From the NCBI GenBank assembly GCA_038253135.1, contig JBBSHJ010000110.1, forward strand, positions 1 to 10,178: DNA of 10,178 nucleotides. The letters run 5' to 3'. The number at the start of each line of letters is the position of its first letter. Position 1 is the stretch's first letter. The notes under the pieces are model-generated. The model saw only the letters and a list, made by a program, of their open reading frames with translations. It searched no databases and was not told the origin of the DNA. Source of the DNA: JBBSHJ01 sp038253135 (lineage in GTDB: Bacteria; Actinomycetota; Actinomycetes; Mycobacteriales; QHCD01). This document shows positions 1 to 6,807 of this stretch, piece by piece. A program made the translations under genes and the position numbers.

Positions 1-437
1 CATCAGGACCAACCAGAGGCCGGCACCGCCGTCGCTCCCGCCGTGCAGGAGCGCGGCCAGCCCCGCCACCGACACCGCGGCACCGATCAGACCGGCCGCG
101 CTCAAGGTGTGGTGCGCGGCAGCCGGGATGCGCCGCCAGTACAGGCTCGCGGCTCCGAAGAGCAGCGCGGCCGGGGCGAAGATCAGTCCGGCCCGCAGCG
201 CGCTGTCGCCGAGCCCCTCCTGCAGGTGCAGCGACAGCGCGAACATCGAGCCGTCGGCATCGCGACGTTGACGATGGTGTTGTCCAGCAGCGACATGAAC
301 TGGCCCATCAGCAGCAGCGCGAGGATCAGCGTCTGGCGCGTGGGCACCGGGCGCCCCGCGGTGCTGGTCGGAGCAGGGACGGCGGCATCGGTGTTCACAG
401 CCGTCTCCACAGGAGAACCTGCGTTGGCGGTGGTCAT
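1..437 (-). pseudogene. Broken DHA2-type MFS drug efflux transporter (internal deletion with frameshift, also cut by window edge)
   Basis: Reading leftward from an ATG at 437, the first 62 residues give a polar leader and the start of helix 1, ending LLDNTIVNVAMPT. This is the classic N-terminus of EmrB/QacA-like proton-driven multidrug exporters. At about 245-255 the sequence switches frame and continues as GSMFALSLHLQEGLG, then AGLIFAPAALLFGAASLYWRR, open to base 1. In intact members that second motif lies roughly 200 or more residues further on, so several membrane helices are missing as well as the frame being shifted. The original frame continues as a basic, Cys-rich nonsense tail that stops at 183. 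No functional transporter can be made from the part seen. The gene is divergent from the MmyB-type regulator at 596, a usual regulator-pump pairing. A sequencing or assembly error is possible but would have to remove several hundred bases. Confidence 0.8.
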
Positions 438-595
438 GCGTCGACCCTGCGGCCAGGAGCGGTGCTACGGAGAGAGCCTGCTTGTACGGGTACCACAACT
501 ACCTGTCTCGGCCGGGCCGAAATCCGTACGCCGTAGTCGGTGGCGGGTGTCAGGATGGAGCCAATGGGCGCGTGCGCGAAGAGCAAGGGGCACCG
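438..595. promoter_or_regulatory. Divergent intergenic region with possible operator
   Basis: This 158-base gap separates the starts of the MFS remnant and the MmyB-type regulator and must hold the promoters for both. A dyad TTGT-N9-ACAA lies at 482-498 around a GGTACC centre (489-494). It is a plausible operator for the divergent regulator but not a strong palindrome. No convincing -35/-10 pair was recognised on either strand. Assignment as an operator is inference from position only. Confidence 0.35.
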
Positions 596-1459
596 ATGAG
601 TGGTACGACGTCGGGCCGGCAGCGCCGTCGCCCGGATCTCGGCGAGTTTCTGAGGGCGCGGCGGGCTCGGATATCCCCGGCCGAGGCCGGCATCGAGGCA
701 GGCGGGCGCAGACGCACCCCGGGCCTGCGCCGCGAGGAGGTAGCGCTGCTCGCCGGGGTGGGCGTCACGTGGTACACGTGGCTCGAGCAGGGCCGGCCGA
801 TCAACGCCAGCGCCCAGGTCCTCGACGCGGTGGCGGGCGTGCTCCAGCTCTCCGACGCCGAGCGCGAGCATCTCTACCGGCTCGCGGAGGCCGTGCCCAT
901 GCGGATGGTGCACGAGCCGGGCGTCGTACCGTCCGAGGTGACCGAAATGCTGGCGGCGATCCACGACCTTCCTGCTGTGGTCGTCAACGAACGTTGGGAC
1001 GTGATCGCGTCCAACGAGATGCACGAGCGGCTGTTCTGGCACTGGCATTCCAAGCCCTGCGTGCACAAGAACCTGCTGTGGTGCTGTCTCACCGAGCCGA
1101 CGGCGCGGCAGAAGTTCCCGACCTACGAGCGGGAGACGCCCTACCTCGTCGCACGGATGCGCGCGGCGTTCAGCAACCACCTCGATGACCCTGACTGGAT
1201 CTGTGACATCGAGCGGCTCGCGGCCCTCTCGCCCGAATTCACCGAGCTGTGGGGGCGGCACGATGTCGCCGAGCCACAGCAACGGACCAGGGCGTTCGTG
1301 CATGGCGCGATCGGCCGGGTCGACTTCGTGACGACCGAGTTGCACATCGCGCACCAGCCCGGTCTGCACATCCTCCTTTACACCGCAGCCGACGAGCACA
1401 CCCGGCGGATGCTCGCGCAGCTCCCCGATCCGAGACTCGAGGCGAGCCTCACCGCCTGA
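596..1459 (+). CDS. XRE-family regulator with MmyB-like ligand-binding domain
   Basis: This is a 287-residue DNA-binding transcription factor. The Xre-type helix-turn-helix spans about residues 15-95 and holds the family hallmark TPGLRREEVALLAG (41-54) followed by VTWYTWLEQGR (57-67). The C-terminal half (about 110-280) matches the PAS-like MmyB ligand-binding domain, including LPAVVVNERWDVIASN (125-140) and ELWGRHDV (217-224). I chose the ATG at 596 because AGGGG sits just upstream (about 586-590) and the family begins close to the HTH. The frame is open back to 482, but that extension has no family resemblance. Relatives usually repress a divergent transporter or oxidoreductase. Here the divergent gene is the broken MFS pump, so the regulator may have lost its main target. 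The ligand is unknown. Confidence 0.9.
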   Translation: MSGTTSGRQRRRPDLGEFLRARRARISPAEAGIEAGGRRRTPGLRREEVALLAGVGVTWYTWLEQGRPINASAQVLDAVAGVLQLSDAEREHLYRLAEAVPMRMVHEPGVVPSEVTEMLAAIHDLPAVVVNERWDVIASNEMHERLFWHWHSKPCVHKNLLWCCLTEPTARQKFPTYERETPYLVARMRAAFSNHLDDPDWICDIERLAALSPEFTELWGRHDVAEPQQRTRAFVHGAIGRVDFVTTELHIAHQPGLHILLYTAADEHTRRMLAQLPDPRLEASLTA

Positions 1460-1517
1460 CCGTCCGGGCCGCGGGAGGTCGCTGCCGGCGCTAGGCTCCA
1501 CGCGAGAGGGGTGCGCC

Positions 1518-1793
1518 GTGAAATTCCTTGTCCTGTGGCGGATCGAGCTTTCCCTGCTGTCCCGAGAGATGGCTCAGGCCGTCGGTGAGATGACGGATTA
1601 CGGAGCCGCTCTAGAACGCGAGGGCAAGGTGACCGCCCGCTATCACGTGGTCGGCGCCCACGGCGGCGCCTGGATCTACGAGGTCCGGTCCCACGAGGAG
1701 TTCGAGCGCCTGCTCGCCCGGGCGCCGGTCTTCAATTTCGCGCGGTACGACGTCCATCCGCTCGCGGCGATGGGTCCGCCAGCCACCGATTGA
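1518..1793 (+). CDS. Muconolactone delta-isomerase-like small protein
   Basis: This 91-residue protein has the length and pattern of the muconolactone isomerase (MIase) ferredoxin-like fold. It starts MKFLVLWRIEL and continues with a helix, LEREGKV (32-38), RYHVVGAHGGAWIYEV (41-56), SHEEFERLLARAPVF (58-72) and YDVHPLA (77-83). The true enzyme moves the double bond of muconolactone in the catechol branch of the beta-ketoadipate pathway and forms a decamer. No other catechol-pathway gene is nearby, so this is more safely an MIase-like protein of unknown substrate. The start is GTG at 1518 with GAGAGGGG at 1504-1511 upstream. It lies 58 bases after the MmyB-type regulator on the same strand and could be read through from it; a TAGGCT (1492-1497) could alternatively be a weak -10. 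Confidence 0.75.
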   Translation: MKFLVLWRIELSLLSREMAQAVGEMTDYGAALEREGKVTARYHVVGAHGGAWIYEVRSHEEFERLLARAPVFNFARYDVHPLAAMGPPATD

Positions 1794-1813
1794 ATGATTC
1801 TCGCCTTCTGGGA

Positions 1814-1848
1814 TTGACGGATTACTGAGCTGGGCCGACACTCCGGGA
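1814..1848 (+). promoter_or_regulatory. Possible promoter for a leaderless transcript of the XRE/ABC operon
   Basis: TTGACG at 1814-1819 is a good actinobacterial -35. Seventeen bases later, GACACT (1837-1842) could act as a poor -10, keeping the A at position 2 and the final T. The GTG start codon follows 6 bases after it, which is the geometry of a leaderless mRNA, and no normal ribosome site is seen at proper spacing. A direct repeat GGATT-N3-GGATT (1811-1823) overlaps the -35 and could be part of an operator. The promoter call rests on motif and spacing only. Confidence 0.4.
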
Positions 1849-2232
1849 GTGGACCATCGCGCCGAGCGGCAGCTCCTGGTGATGCAACGGCTGCGACAGC
1901 GCCGCAGCGCACTCGGGCTGACCCAGAAACAGGTCGTGACCCGCCTCGCCCGGCAGGGCGTCGTGACGACGAACCGCGCGCTGTCGAGCCTCGAGCACGG
2001 CGCAAGTGTCGATGTCGGCAAGCTGCCGGAGCTCGCCGACGCCCTCGACTGCACGGTCACCTATCTCATCGGTCTCACCGACGATCCGTTGCGGTGGGAA
2101 CCCGATCACGCGCTGCCCGCCGACGCCCCGGTGAAGGCACCCGAACACCGCTCGCTGATCCTCGGACACGGCATTCCCGAACGGGTCGATCGACTCGCCG
2201 CCGCGCCCATCGAGCAACGATCGCCGCACTGA
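1849..2232 (+). CDS. XRE-family helix-turn-helix regulator
   Basis: This is a 127-residue putative transcription factor. A helix-turn-helix of the Xre/Cro type occupies about residues 12-78: RLRQRRSALGLTQKQVVTRL, then NRALSSLEHGASVDVGKLPELADALDCTVTYLIGLTDDP. The remaining 45 residues are polar, proline-rich and probably flexible, with no recognised sensor domain. The GTG at 1849 is taken as the start because it fits a leaderless transcript. An in-frame ATG at 1882 (residue 12), just before the first HTH helix, is the alternative. The gene lies 38 bases ahead of the solute-binding protein on the same strand and is likely the first gene and local regulator of the ABC importer operon. Whether it represses or activates, and what it senses, cannot be read from the sequence. 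Confidence 0.8.
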   Translation: MDHRAERQLLVMQRLRQRRSALGLTQKQVVTRLARQGVVTTNRALSSLEHGASVDVGKLPELADALDCTVTYLIGLTDDPLRWEPDHALPADAPVKAPEHRSLILGHGIPERVDRLAAAPIEQRSPH

Positions 2233-2270
2233 TTTTCCCCTGGCCCGCGCCGCCGGAAGGAGCACGCATC

Positions 2271-3248
2271 GTGAACGTCCGTGCAGCACAGGTCATCCTG
2301 GGCGCGGTGCTCATCGCCCTCGTCGCATCGGGCTGCAGCGGCGCCAAGCACGACGCCAAGACGATCACGCTGTACACCTGCGCGACCGACACCGTCGAAC
2401 AGGCGGTGATCAAGGCCTACGAGGACAAGCATTCCGGCACCAAGGTCGACGTCTTCCGCGCCCCGACCGGCAAGCTCAACGCCCGGGTCGCCGCCGACGT
2501 CCGCAGCGGCGGCATCAAAGCCGATGTCATCTGGGCCTGCGATCCGCTGACCATGCATCAGTACGACAAGCAGGGGCTGCTCAAGGACTGGAGCGCCACG
2601 GGAGCCGGTGCGATCCCCGCGAAATACCGCACTCGCCGCTACGTCGGGGTGGACCTGCTGTACCTGATCGCCGTGGTGCACAAAGGCACCAGCCCGCCGG
2701 CTACCTGGGCCGATCTGACCAAGCCGACCTACCGCTCGGCCGTCGCAGTGCCCAGCCCGACCTTTGCCGCCTCGGCCCTGGGCATGCTTGGCTATTTCGC
2801 CGGCGCGCCCGCATATGGCATCGACTACTACACGAGGCTCAAAAGCAATGGCGCCAAGCAGCTCGACAGCCCCGACGATGTCCTGACCGGAGTCGCGCAG
2901 GGCACCTACCGGGCCGGCTTCGCGCTCGCCAACGCGGCCTATTCCGCCCGGAAGAAGGGCTCTCCGGTCGAGGTCGTCTGGCCCAAGCCCGGGGCGATCG
3001 CCATCTACGCGCCGATCGGCATCACGACCAGAAAGGGCGGGTCGACCCGGGCCGCCGCATTCGCGTCCTTCGTGGCCAGCCGGGAGGGTCAGACGATCAT
3101 GGCCAAGGCCGGTGCCTATACGACGCTGCCCGGTCTGCCGGGTCCGCCGATCCCGGCCGGGAGCCCGATCGTGTCACCGGACTGGCCGACGCTTTTCGGT
3201 GACTCGACCACGCTGCTGAGCCGCTACGCCAAGGTTTTCGGCGGCTGA
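2271..3248 (+). CDS. ABC importer solute-binding lipoprotein (ferric/thiamine/phosphonate-type family)
   Basis: This 325-residue extracytoplasmic binding protein has a lipoprotein signal peptide (hydrophobic residues 8-20) ending LVASGC, so Cys22 should be lipidated and hold it to the outer face of the membrane. The mature part reads as a family 1/6 periplasmic-binding fold: ITLYTCATDTVEQAVIKAYE (32-51), FRAPTGKLNARVAADV (62-77), ADVIWACDP (84-92), YGIDYYTRLKSNGAKQ (182-197) and VWPKPGAIAIYAPIGI (236-251). The GTG start at 2271 is fixed by GGAAGGAG (2255-2262) and by the signal peptide; the open frame further upstream overlaps the XRE gene. The closest general relatives bind Fe3+, thiamine, 2-aminoethylphosphonate or similar. 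The adjacent tyrosine pair used by ferric-binding proteins seems to be Ala-Tyr here (223-224), so iron is not assumed. Confidence 0.85.
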   Translation: MNVRAAQVILGAVLIALVASGCSGAKHDAKTITLYTCATDTVEQAVIKAYEDKHSGTKVDVFRAPTGKLNARVAADVRSGGIKADVIWACDPLTMHQYDKQGLLKDWSATGAGAIPAKYRTRRYVGVDLLYLIAVVHKGTSPPATWADLTKPTYRSAVAVPSPTFAASALGMLGYFAGAPAYGIDYYTRLKSNGAKQLDSPDDVLTGVAQGTYRAGFALANAAYSARKKGSPVEVVWPKPGAIAIYAPIGITTRKGGSTRAAAFASFVASREGQTIMAKAGAYTTLPGLPGPPIPAGSPIVSPDWPTLFGDSTTLLSRYAKVFGG

Positions 3249-3249
3249 G

Positions 3250-4932
3250 ATGAGCGCCCGATCGCACGCCGCGAGCGGGGAGCGGCTGGCGATCGGCGGC
3301 ACGGTGCTGGCCGTCGTCGGGCTGGTGGTCGTGCCGCTGGTGCGGCTGGTGCGAGCCAGCGCCGAGGCCGGCGGCGCATCGCTGGGGCGGGTCCTGCACT
3401 CGCCCGGCATCGCCACCGCGGCCTGGCACACGGTGTTCCTGGCCGCCGCGGTGACCGCGATCGCGGTGCCACTCGGGGTGGCACTCGCGCTGCTGCTGCG
3501 CCGGGCCGACCTGCCCGCGCGCGGCGCGCTCCGGATCGCGGCGGTCCTGCCGCTCGTCGTGCCCCAGTTCGTGCTCGGTTACAGCTGGACCCAGGCCTAC
3601 GGGCGGGCCGGGTTCACCGACACCCTTCTCTCCTTGCGCTGGGACGGCCTGTCCGGGCCGGCCGGGATCATCGTCGTGCTGGTGGTCAACGCGGCGCCGG
3701 TCAGTCTCCTGCTGGCCGGCGTCGGTCTCGCGACCCGGGCGCAACCGGAGCTGGAACGCGCGGCGCGGGCCTCGGGTGCACGACCGGCGGCGGTCCTGCG
3801 GACGGTGACGCTGCCCCTGCTGCGGCCGGCGATCGCCGCCGCGTGCGTGCTGATTTTCGTCTCGACGTTGGAGAGCTTCGCCGTGCCGCAGATCCTCGGT
3901 ACGCCGGCCGGGTTCGCCACGCTGACGACCCGGATCTATGCCGACCTCGCGCTCGGCAGCAATCCCGATGCGTTCACCGACGCGATCACGCTCGCCCTCG
4001 GCCTGGTGATCCTCGCGGCGGTTATCCTCATTCCGGCCGATCTGGTGCTGGCTCCGCGGCTGCGGGCCGACCGCGACGGCCAACCGGCCGGGCCGGTGCT
4101 GCCGCGGCGACGGACCTGGCGATCGTGGTCGGTGGCGGCTGCCGTCGTCGGCTACGTCGCCGTGGTGATCGCCGTGCCGACCGCCTCCCTGCTGGCGGCG
4201 TCGGTGAACCGCGCGGTCGGCCTGACGCCCTCCCCGGGCAATTGGACGCTCGACAACTTCCGGCTCGCGCTCGACGGAACCTTCGGCGCCGCGTTGCGCA
4301 ACAGCCTCGAGCTGGCCGCAACCGCGGCGACCGTCCTGGTGGTGCTGGGCGCGATCGTCGGGGTGCTCGAGCGGCATCGCACCGGCCGGATTCTCGCGAC
4401 GGTGAGCACCCTGTCCTTCGTCATTCCCGGCTCGACCCTCGCCGTGGGGCTGCTCATCGCCTACGGCAACTGGTTGGGCGGCGGCCTGACCCTGATCCTG
4501 CTGGCGTATCTGGCGAAGCTGTGGGCCCTGGCGCACCGGCCGATCTCCGGTGCGCTGGACCGGTTCCCGGGCAGCGAGTGGTCGGCCGCGCGGACCAGCG
4601 GGGCGAGGACCGCAGCTGCGGTGCGCACGGTCTGGATCCCCGCGATGGCGCCGGCCCTGGTCGGCGGCTGGCTGCTGACCTTCGTGACCGCGCTGCACGA
4701 GGTGACGATGTCGAGCCTGCTGTACGGGCCCGACAGCCAGACCCTCGCGGTCGAGGTGCTCAACAGCCAGGAACTCGGCACCGTCGGCCGGACCGCCGCG
4801 CTGTCGGTGGTGCTGACCGTCCTGCTGATCGTACCGGCCGTGCCGGCGTGGGTCGTGCTGCGCCTGCTCCGCCGCGACCGGCCGGCGCGGAACGCGATCG
4901 CGCCGGCGCCGGAGGTGTCCGTTGCCCGGTGA
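3250..4932 (+). CDS. ABC importer permease, two fused transmembrane domains
   Basis: This 560-residue inner-membrane protein contains two tandem permease domains, the layout of FbpB- and ThiP-like importers. It has about 12 hydrophobic segments, beginning with residues 14-33 and 62-83. Each half carries an EAA loop that docks on the ATPase: ELERAARASGARPAAVLRTV (167-186) and EWSAARTSGARTAAAVRTVW (443-462). A charged linker (about 265-292) separates the halves. The ATG at 3250 lies one base after the stop of the binding-protein gene, so translation is probably coupled; no strong ribosome site is needed or seen. The end overlaps the ATPase start by 11 bases. The fused permease forms the full pore, needing only an ATPase dimer and the lipoprotein. 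The substrate cannot be told from the permease. Confidence 0.9.
   Translation: MSARSHAASGERLAIGGTVLAVVGLVVVPLVRLVRASAEAGGASLGRVLHSPGIATAAWHTVFLAAAVTAIAVPLGVALALLLRRADLPARGALRIAAVLPLVVPQFVLGYSWTQAYGRAGFTDTLLSLRWDGLSGPAGIIVVLVVNAAPVSLLLAGVGLATRAQPELERAARASGARPAAVLRTVTLPLLRPAIAAACVLIFVSTLESFAVPQILGTPAGFATLTTRIYADLALGSNPDAFTDAITLALGLVILAAVILIPADLVLAPRLRADRDGQPAGPVLPRRRTWRSWSVAAAVVGYVAVVIAVPTASLLAASVNRAVGLTPSPGNWTLDNFRLALDGTFGAALRNSLELAATAATVLVVLGAIVGVLERHRTGRILATVSTLSFVIPGSTLAVGLLIAYGNWLGGGLTLILLAYLAKLWALAHRPISGALDRFPGSEWSAARTSGARTAAAVRTVWIPAMAPALVGGWLLTFVTALHEVTMSSLLYGPDSQTLAVEVLNSQELGTVGRTAALSVVLTVLLIVPAVPAWVVLRLLRRDRPARNAIAPAPEVSVAR
4911..4924 (+). promoter_or_regulatory. Ribosome binding site that fixes a TTG start for the ATPase
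   Basis: GGAGG at 4911-4915 lies 6 bases before TTG at 4922-4924, inside the last codons of the permease gene. No ATG or GTG in the same frame sits at usable distance before the first conserved ATPase residues. This makes the rare TTG the best start. Confidence 0.7.
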
Positions 4933-6031
4933 CGGGTCGGCGCTGCGGTGCCGCCGGCTGAGCGTGGCGTACGACGGGCAGCTCGCGGTGCGCGACCTGG
5001 ACCTCGATGCCCGTCCGGGTGAGATCGTCGCCCTGCTGGGACCGTCCGGATCGGGCAAATCCACGCTCCTGCAGGTCATTGCCGGTCTGGTGCGACTCAG
5101 CGCCGGAGCGATCTGGGTCGCCGGCCGGCTCGTCGCCGACCGGGCCACGAGCGAGCCGCCGGAGCGGCGCGATGTTGGCATGGTGTTCCAGAACTTCGCG
5201 CTCTGGCCGCATCTCGAGGTGCTCGACACGGTCGGCTATCCGCTGCGCCGGGCGGGATGCGGACGCCGCGAGGCGCGCGAGCGGGCGGCCGAGCTGCTCG
5301 ACCTGCTCGGGCTCGCGGCGCTGGCGCACTGCCGACCGGCCGAGCTGTCCGGCGGCGAGCAGCAGCGCGTCGGGCTCGCCCGCGCTCTCGCCCGCAACGC
5401 CCGGCTCTACCTCCTCGACGAGCCCACCGCGCACCTCGACACCCATCTGCGGGCGGCGTTCCAGGCCGAGGTCCGGGCCCGGCAGCGCGAGCTCGGGGCC
5501 GCGGCGGTTTATGCCACCCACGACGCGGCCGAGGCGCTGGGCATTGCCGACACGGTCGGGCTGATCGCCGCCGGCGCGCTGATCCAGCTCGGCTCGCCCG
5601 TCCAGGTGTACGACGAGCCGGTCGATGCCGTCGCGGCCCGCCTCACCGGCCCGGCCGGCGTACTCGCCGCCGTGATCCGCCCACTGGACCACGACCGAGT
5701 CGGCATCGACGTCGGCGACGCCCGGACCACGGCCGCCGCCTCGGGGATCGTGCGCGCCGGCCCGGAAGCCCGAGCGCTGGTCGTCCGGCCGGAGTGGACC
5801 TGCCCCGACGGTCCGTTGCGGGGCCGGATCGAGGCGGTCTGGTTCCGCGGCGCGCACACCGACTACGAGGTGCGATCCGCCGGCGGATCCGTTACCGTGC
5901 GCGCGTCGGGGCCGCCGCGGCACCGGGTCGGCGACCTGATGGCGTGGGGGATCCGGCGGGTCTGGGTGCTGCCCGACGCCGACGTCGCCCGGAGCGCGGC
6001 TCAGCCCAGGGCCAACGTCGCGCCGGGATGA
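4922..6031 (+). CDS. ABC importer ATPase subunit with C-terminal TOBE region
   Basis: This 369-residue cytoplasmic ATPase energises the importer encoded just upstream. The nucleotide-binding domain has every key motif: Walker A GPSGSGKST (40-48), Q-loop Gln90 in MVFQNFALWPH, signature LSGGEQQR (142-149), Walker B LYLLDEP (162-168) with a D-loop HLD following, and switch His200 in YATHD. Residues about 245-355 form the beta-rich TOBE-type tail of the FbpC/PotA/ThiQ-like subfamily, ending VGDLMAWGIRRVWVLPD. The domain LIQLGSPVQVYDEPVDAVAARLTG (220-243) is the usual bridge between the two. The start is TTG. The last 31 bases overlap the 3' end of the convergent DUF6390 gene. The family is certain; the substrate is not. 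Confidence 0.92.
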   Translation: MPGDGSALRCRRLSVAYDGQLAVRDLDLDARPGEIVALLGPSGSGKSTLLQVIAGLVRLSAGAIWVAGRLVADRATSEPPERRDVGMVFQNFALWPHLEVLDTVGYPLRRAGCGRREARERAAELLDLLGLAALAHCRPAELSGGEQQRVGLARALARNARLYLLDEPTAHLDTHLRAAFQAEVRARQRELGAAAVYATHDAAEALGIADTVGLIAAGALIQLGSPVQVYDEPVDAVAARLTGPAGVLAAVIRPLDHDRVGIDVGDARTTAAASGIVRAGPEARALVVRPEWTCPDGPLRGRIEAVWFRGAHTDYEVRSAGGSVTVRASGPPRHRVGDLMAWGIRRVWVLPDADVARSAAQPRANVAPG

Positions 6032-6807
6032 TCGAGGCGGTCGTTGGCGACGTCCAGGTGGTGGCGGGTGTAGTGACGCAACGCGGCGACCTGACCGGTG
6101 CTCAGCCGGTCGCAGACCCACTCCCAGTGCATGGAGACCCAGTCGCCGACAGCAAGGTCGGGAACGAGGCCGACGCCGTCGAGCGCGCGCTCGACGGTTT
6201 CCGGCTCGGGCTCGCCGAGCCGCAGCTGCCTGCCGTCAAAGGAGAGCAGCCGCGACGCGACCTCGAGGTGGTCGCCGTGGATCCTGCGTACCTGCCCCCA
6301 TCGGACCCGGCATCGGTCGAGGACGTTGAGCGCGTGCGCCCCGTGTCGATCCGCCGTGAGCAGGCCGACCCAGGGATAGATGCAGAAGACGTGATAGCTG
6401 TGGTGCGGCACTCCCCCGGCGACCACGCTCTCGGCGAGGTTGGTGAACTGGCGGCCGACCCGGCGGCGGAACCGGTCTTCCATCGAGCCGCCCAGTGCGG
6501 TCGCGCCGACCCGGTCCAGTAGCGGATTGCCGACCCAGTAGGCCTCGACGACTCGCCGGTCGAGTGGATCAGCGATCCCGGTCGCGCCGGCGATGAGTTC
6601 GAGATAGGGCCAGGCTCCGGCGAACTGCATCGCGAGTGACCGCAACCCGCCGTCGATGAGGGAGTTCGCGCCGTACTCGAAGAAACTCTGTGAATCGGGT
6701 GGTCCGCAGTAGCCGTGGTGGTTGGGTGGGAAGGCGTAGCGGACGAACGTGATCGGCCCGGGTGTCGGAGACCGTGCGGCGATCGGATCGGTCGATATCG
6801 CCGTCAC
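6001..6807 (-). CDS. DUF6390-like hydrogenase-operon protein with HypC-like C-terminal region
   Basis: This 268-residue protein, recalled as DUF6390, is found beside actinobacterial hydrogenase genes; its function is unknown. The N-terminal part holds FVRYAFPPNHHGYCGPPD (21-38), AGAWPYLELIAGATGIADPLD (63-83), VVEAYWVGNPLLDRV (86-100) and PHHSYHVFCIYPWVGLL (134-150). The C-terminal part resembles HypC. Cys166-x4-Gly171-x-Val173 mirrors the HypC start, and GDWVSMH (221-227) with DRLSTGQ (233-239) lines up without gaps with GDYILIH and ERMTAEQ of the HypC encoded just upstream. The start is GTG at 6807, whose GTGA overlaps the HypC stop by 4 bases, so translation is likely coupled. It is the last gene of the operon and overlaps the convergent ABC ATPase end by 31 bases. 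A role in large-subunit maturation is inference. Confidence 0.85.
   Translation of the reverse strand: MTAISTDPIAARSPTPGPITFVRYAFPPNHHGYCGPPDSQSFFEYGANSLIDGGLRSLAMQFAGAWPYLELIAGATGIADPLDRRVVEAYWVGNPLLDRVGATALGGSMEDRFRRRVGRQFTNLAESVVAGGVPHHSYHVFCIYPWVGLLTADRHGAHALNVLDRCRVRWGQVRRIHGDHLEVASRLLSFDGRQLRLGEPEPETVERALDGVGLVPDLAVGDWVSMHWEWVCDRLSTGQVAALRHYTRHHLDVANDRLDHPGATLALG

Noticed and set aside
482..595. Upstream extension of the MmyB-type regulator to 482
   Set aside because: The extra 38 residues resemble no family member. The ATG at 596 has AGGGG upstream, and the extension would cover the divergent promoter region.
43..1188. 381-codon plus-strand open frame across the MFS remnant and the regulator
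   Set aside because: It runs antisense to the pump remnant and out of frame with the regulator, and its translation is low-complexity Arg/Ala/Gly sequence.
1794..1848. Terminator between the isomerase-like gene and the XRE gene
   Set aside because: No stable hairpin followed by T residues was seen; short ATT-rich repeats there fit a promoter region better.
3097..5229. 710-codon open frame on the minus strand opposite the permease
   Set aside because: It lies across the binding protein end, permease and ATPase start, and its translation is rich in Arg, Gly, Gln, His and Pro with no fold pattern. It is a by-product of high GC, while the plus-strand genes carry clear motifs.
1849..6031. Nickel importer serving the hydrogenase
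   Set aside because: The binding protein and fused permease are of the ferric/thiamine/phosphonate type, not NikABCDE or CbiMQO-like. The operon is also on the opposite strand, so the link is only adjacency.
4760..6121. 453-codon minus-strand open frame opposite the ATPase
   Set aside because: It is antisense to a gene with every ABC motif, its composition is Arg/Pro/Gly-rich, and it shows no recognisable domain.
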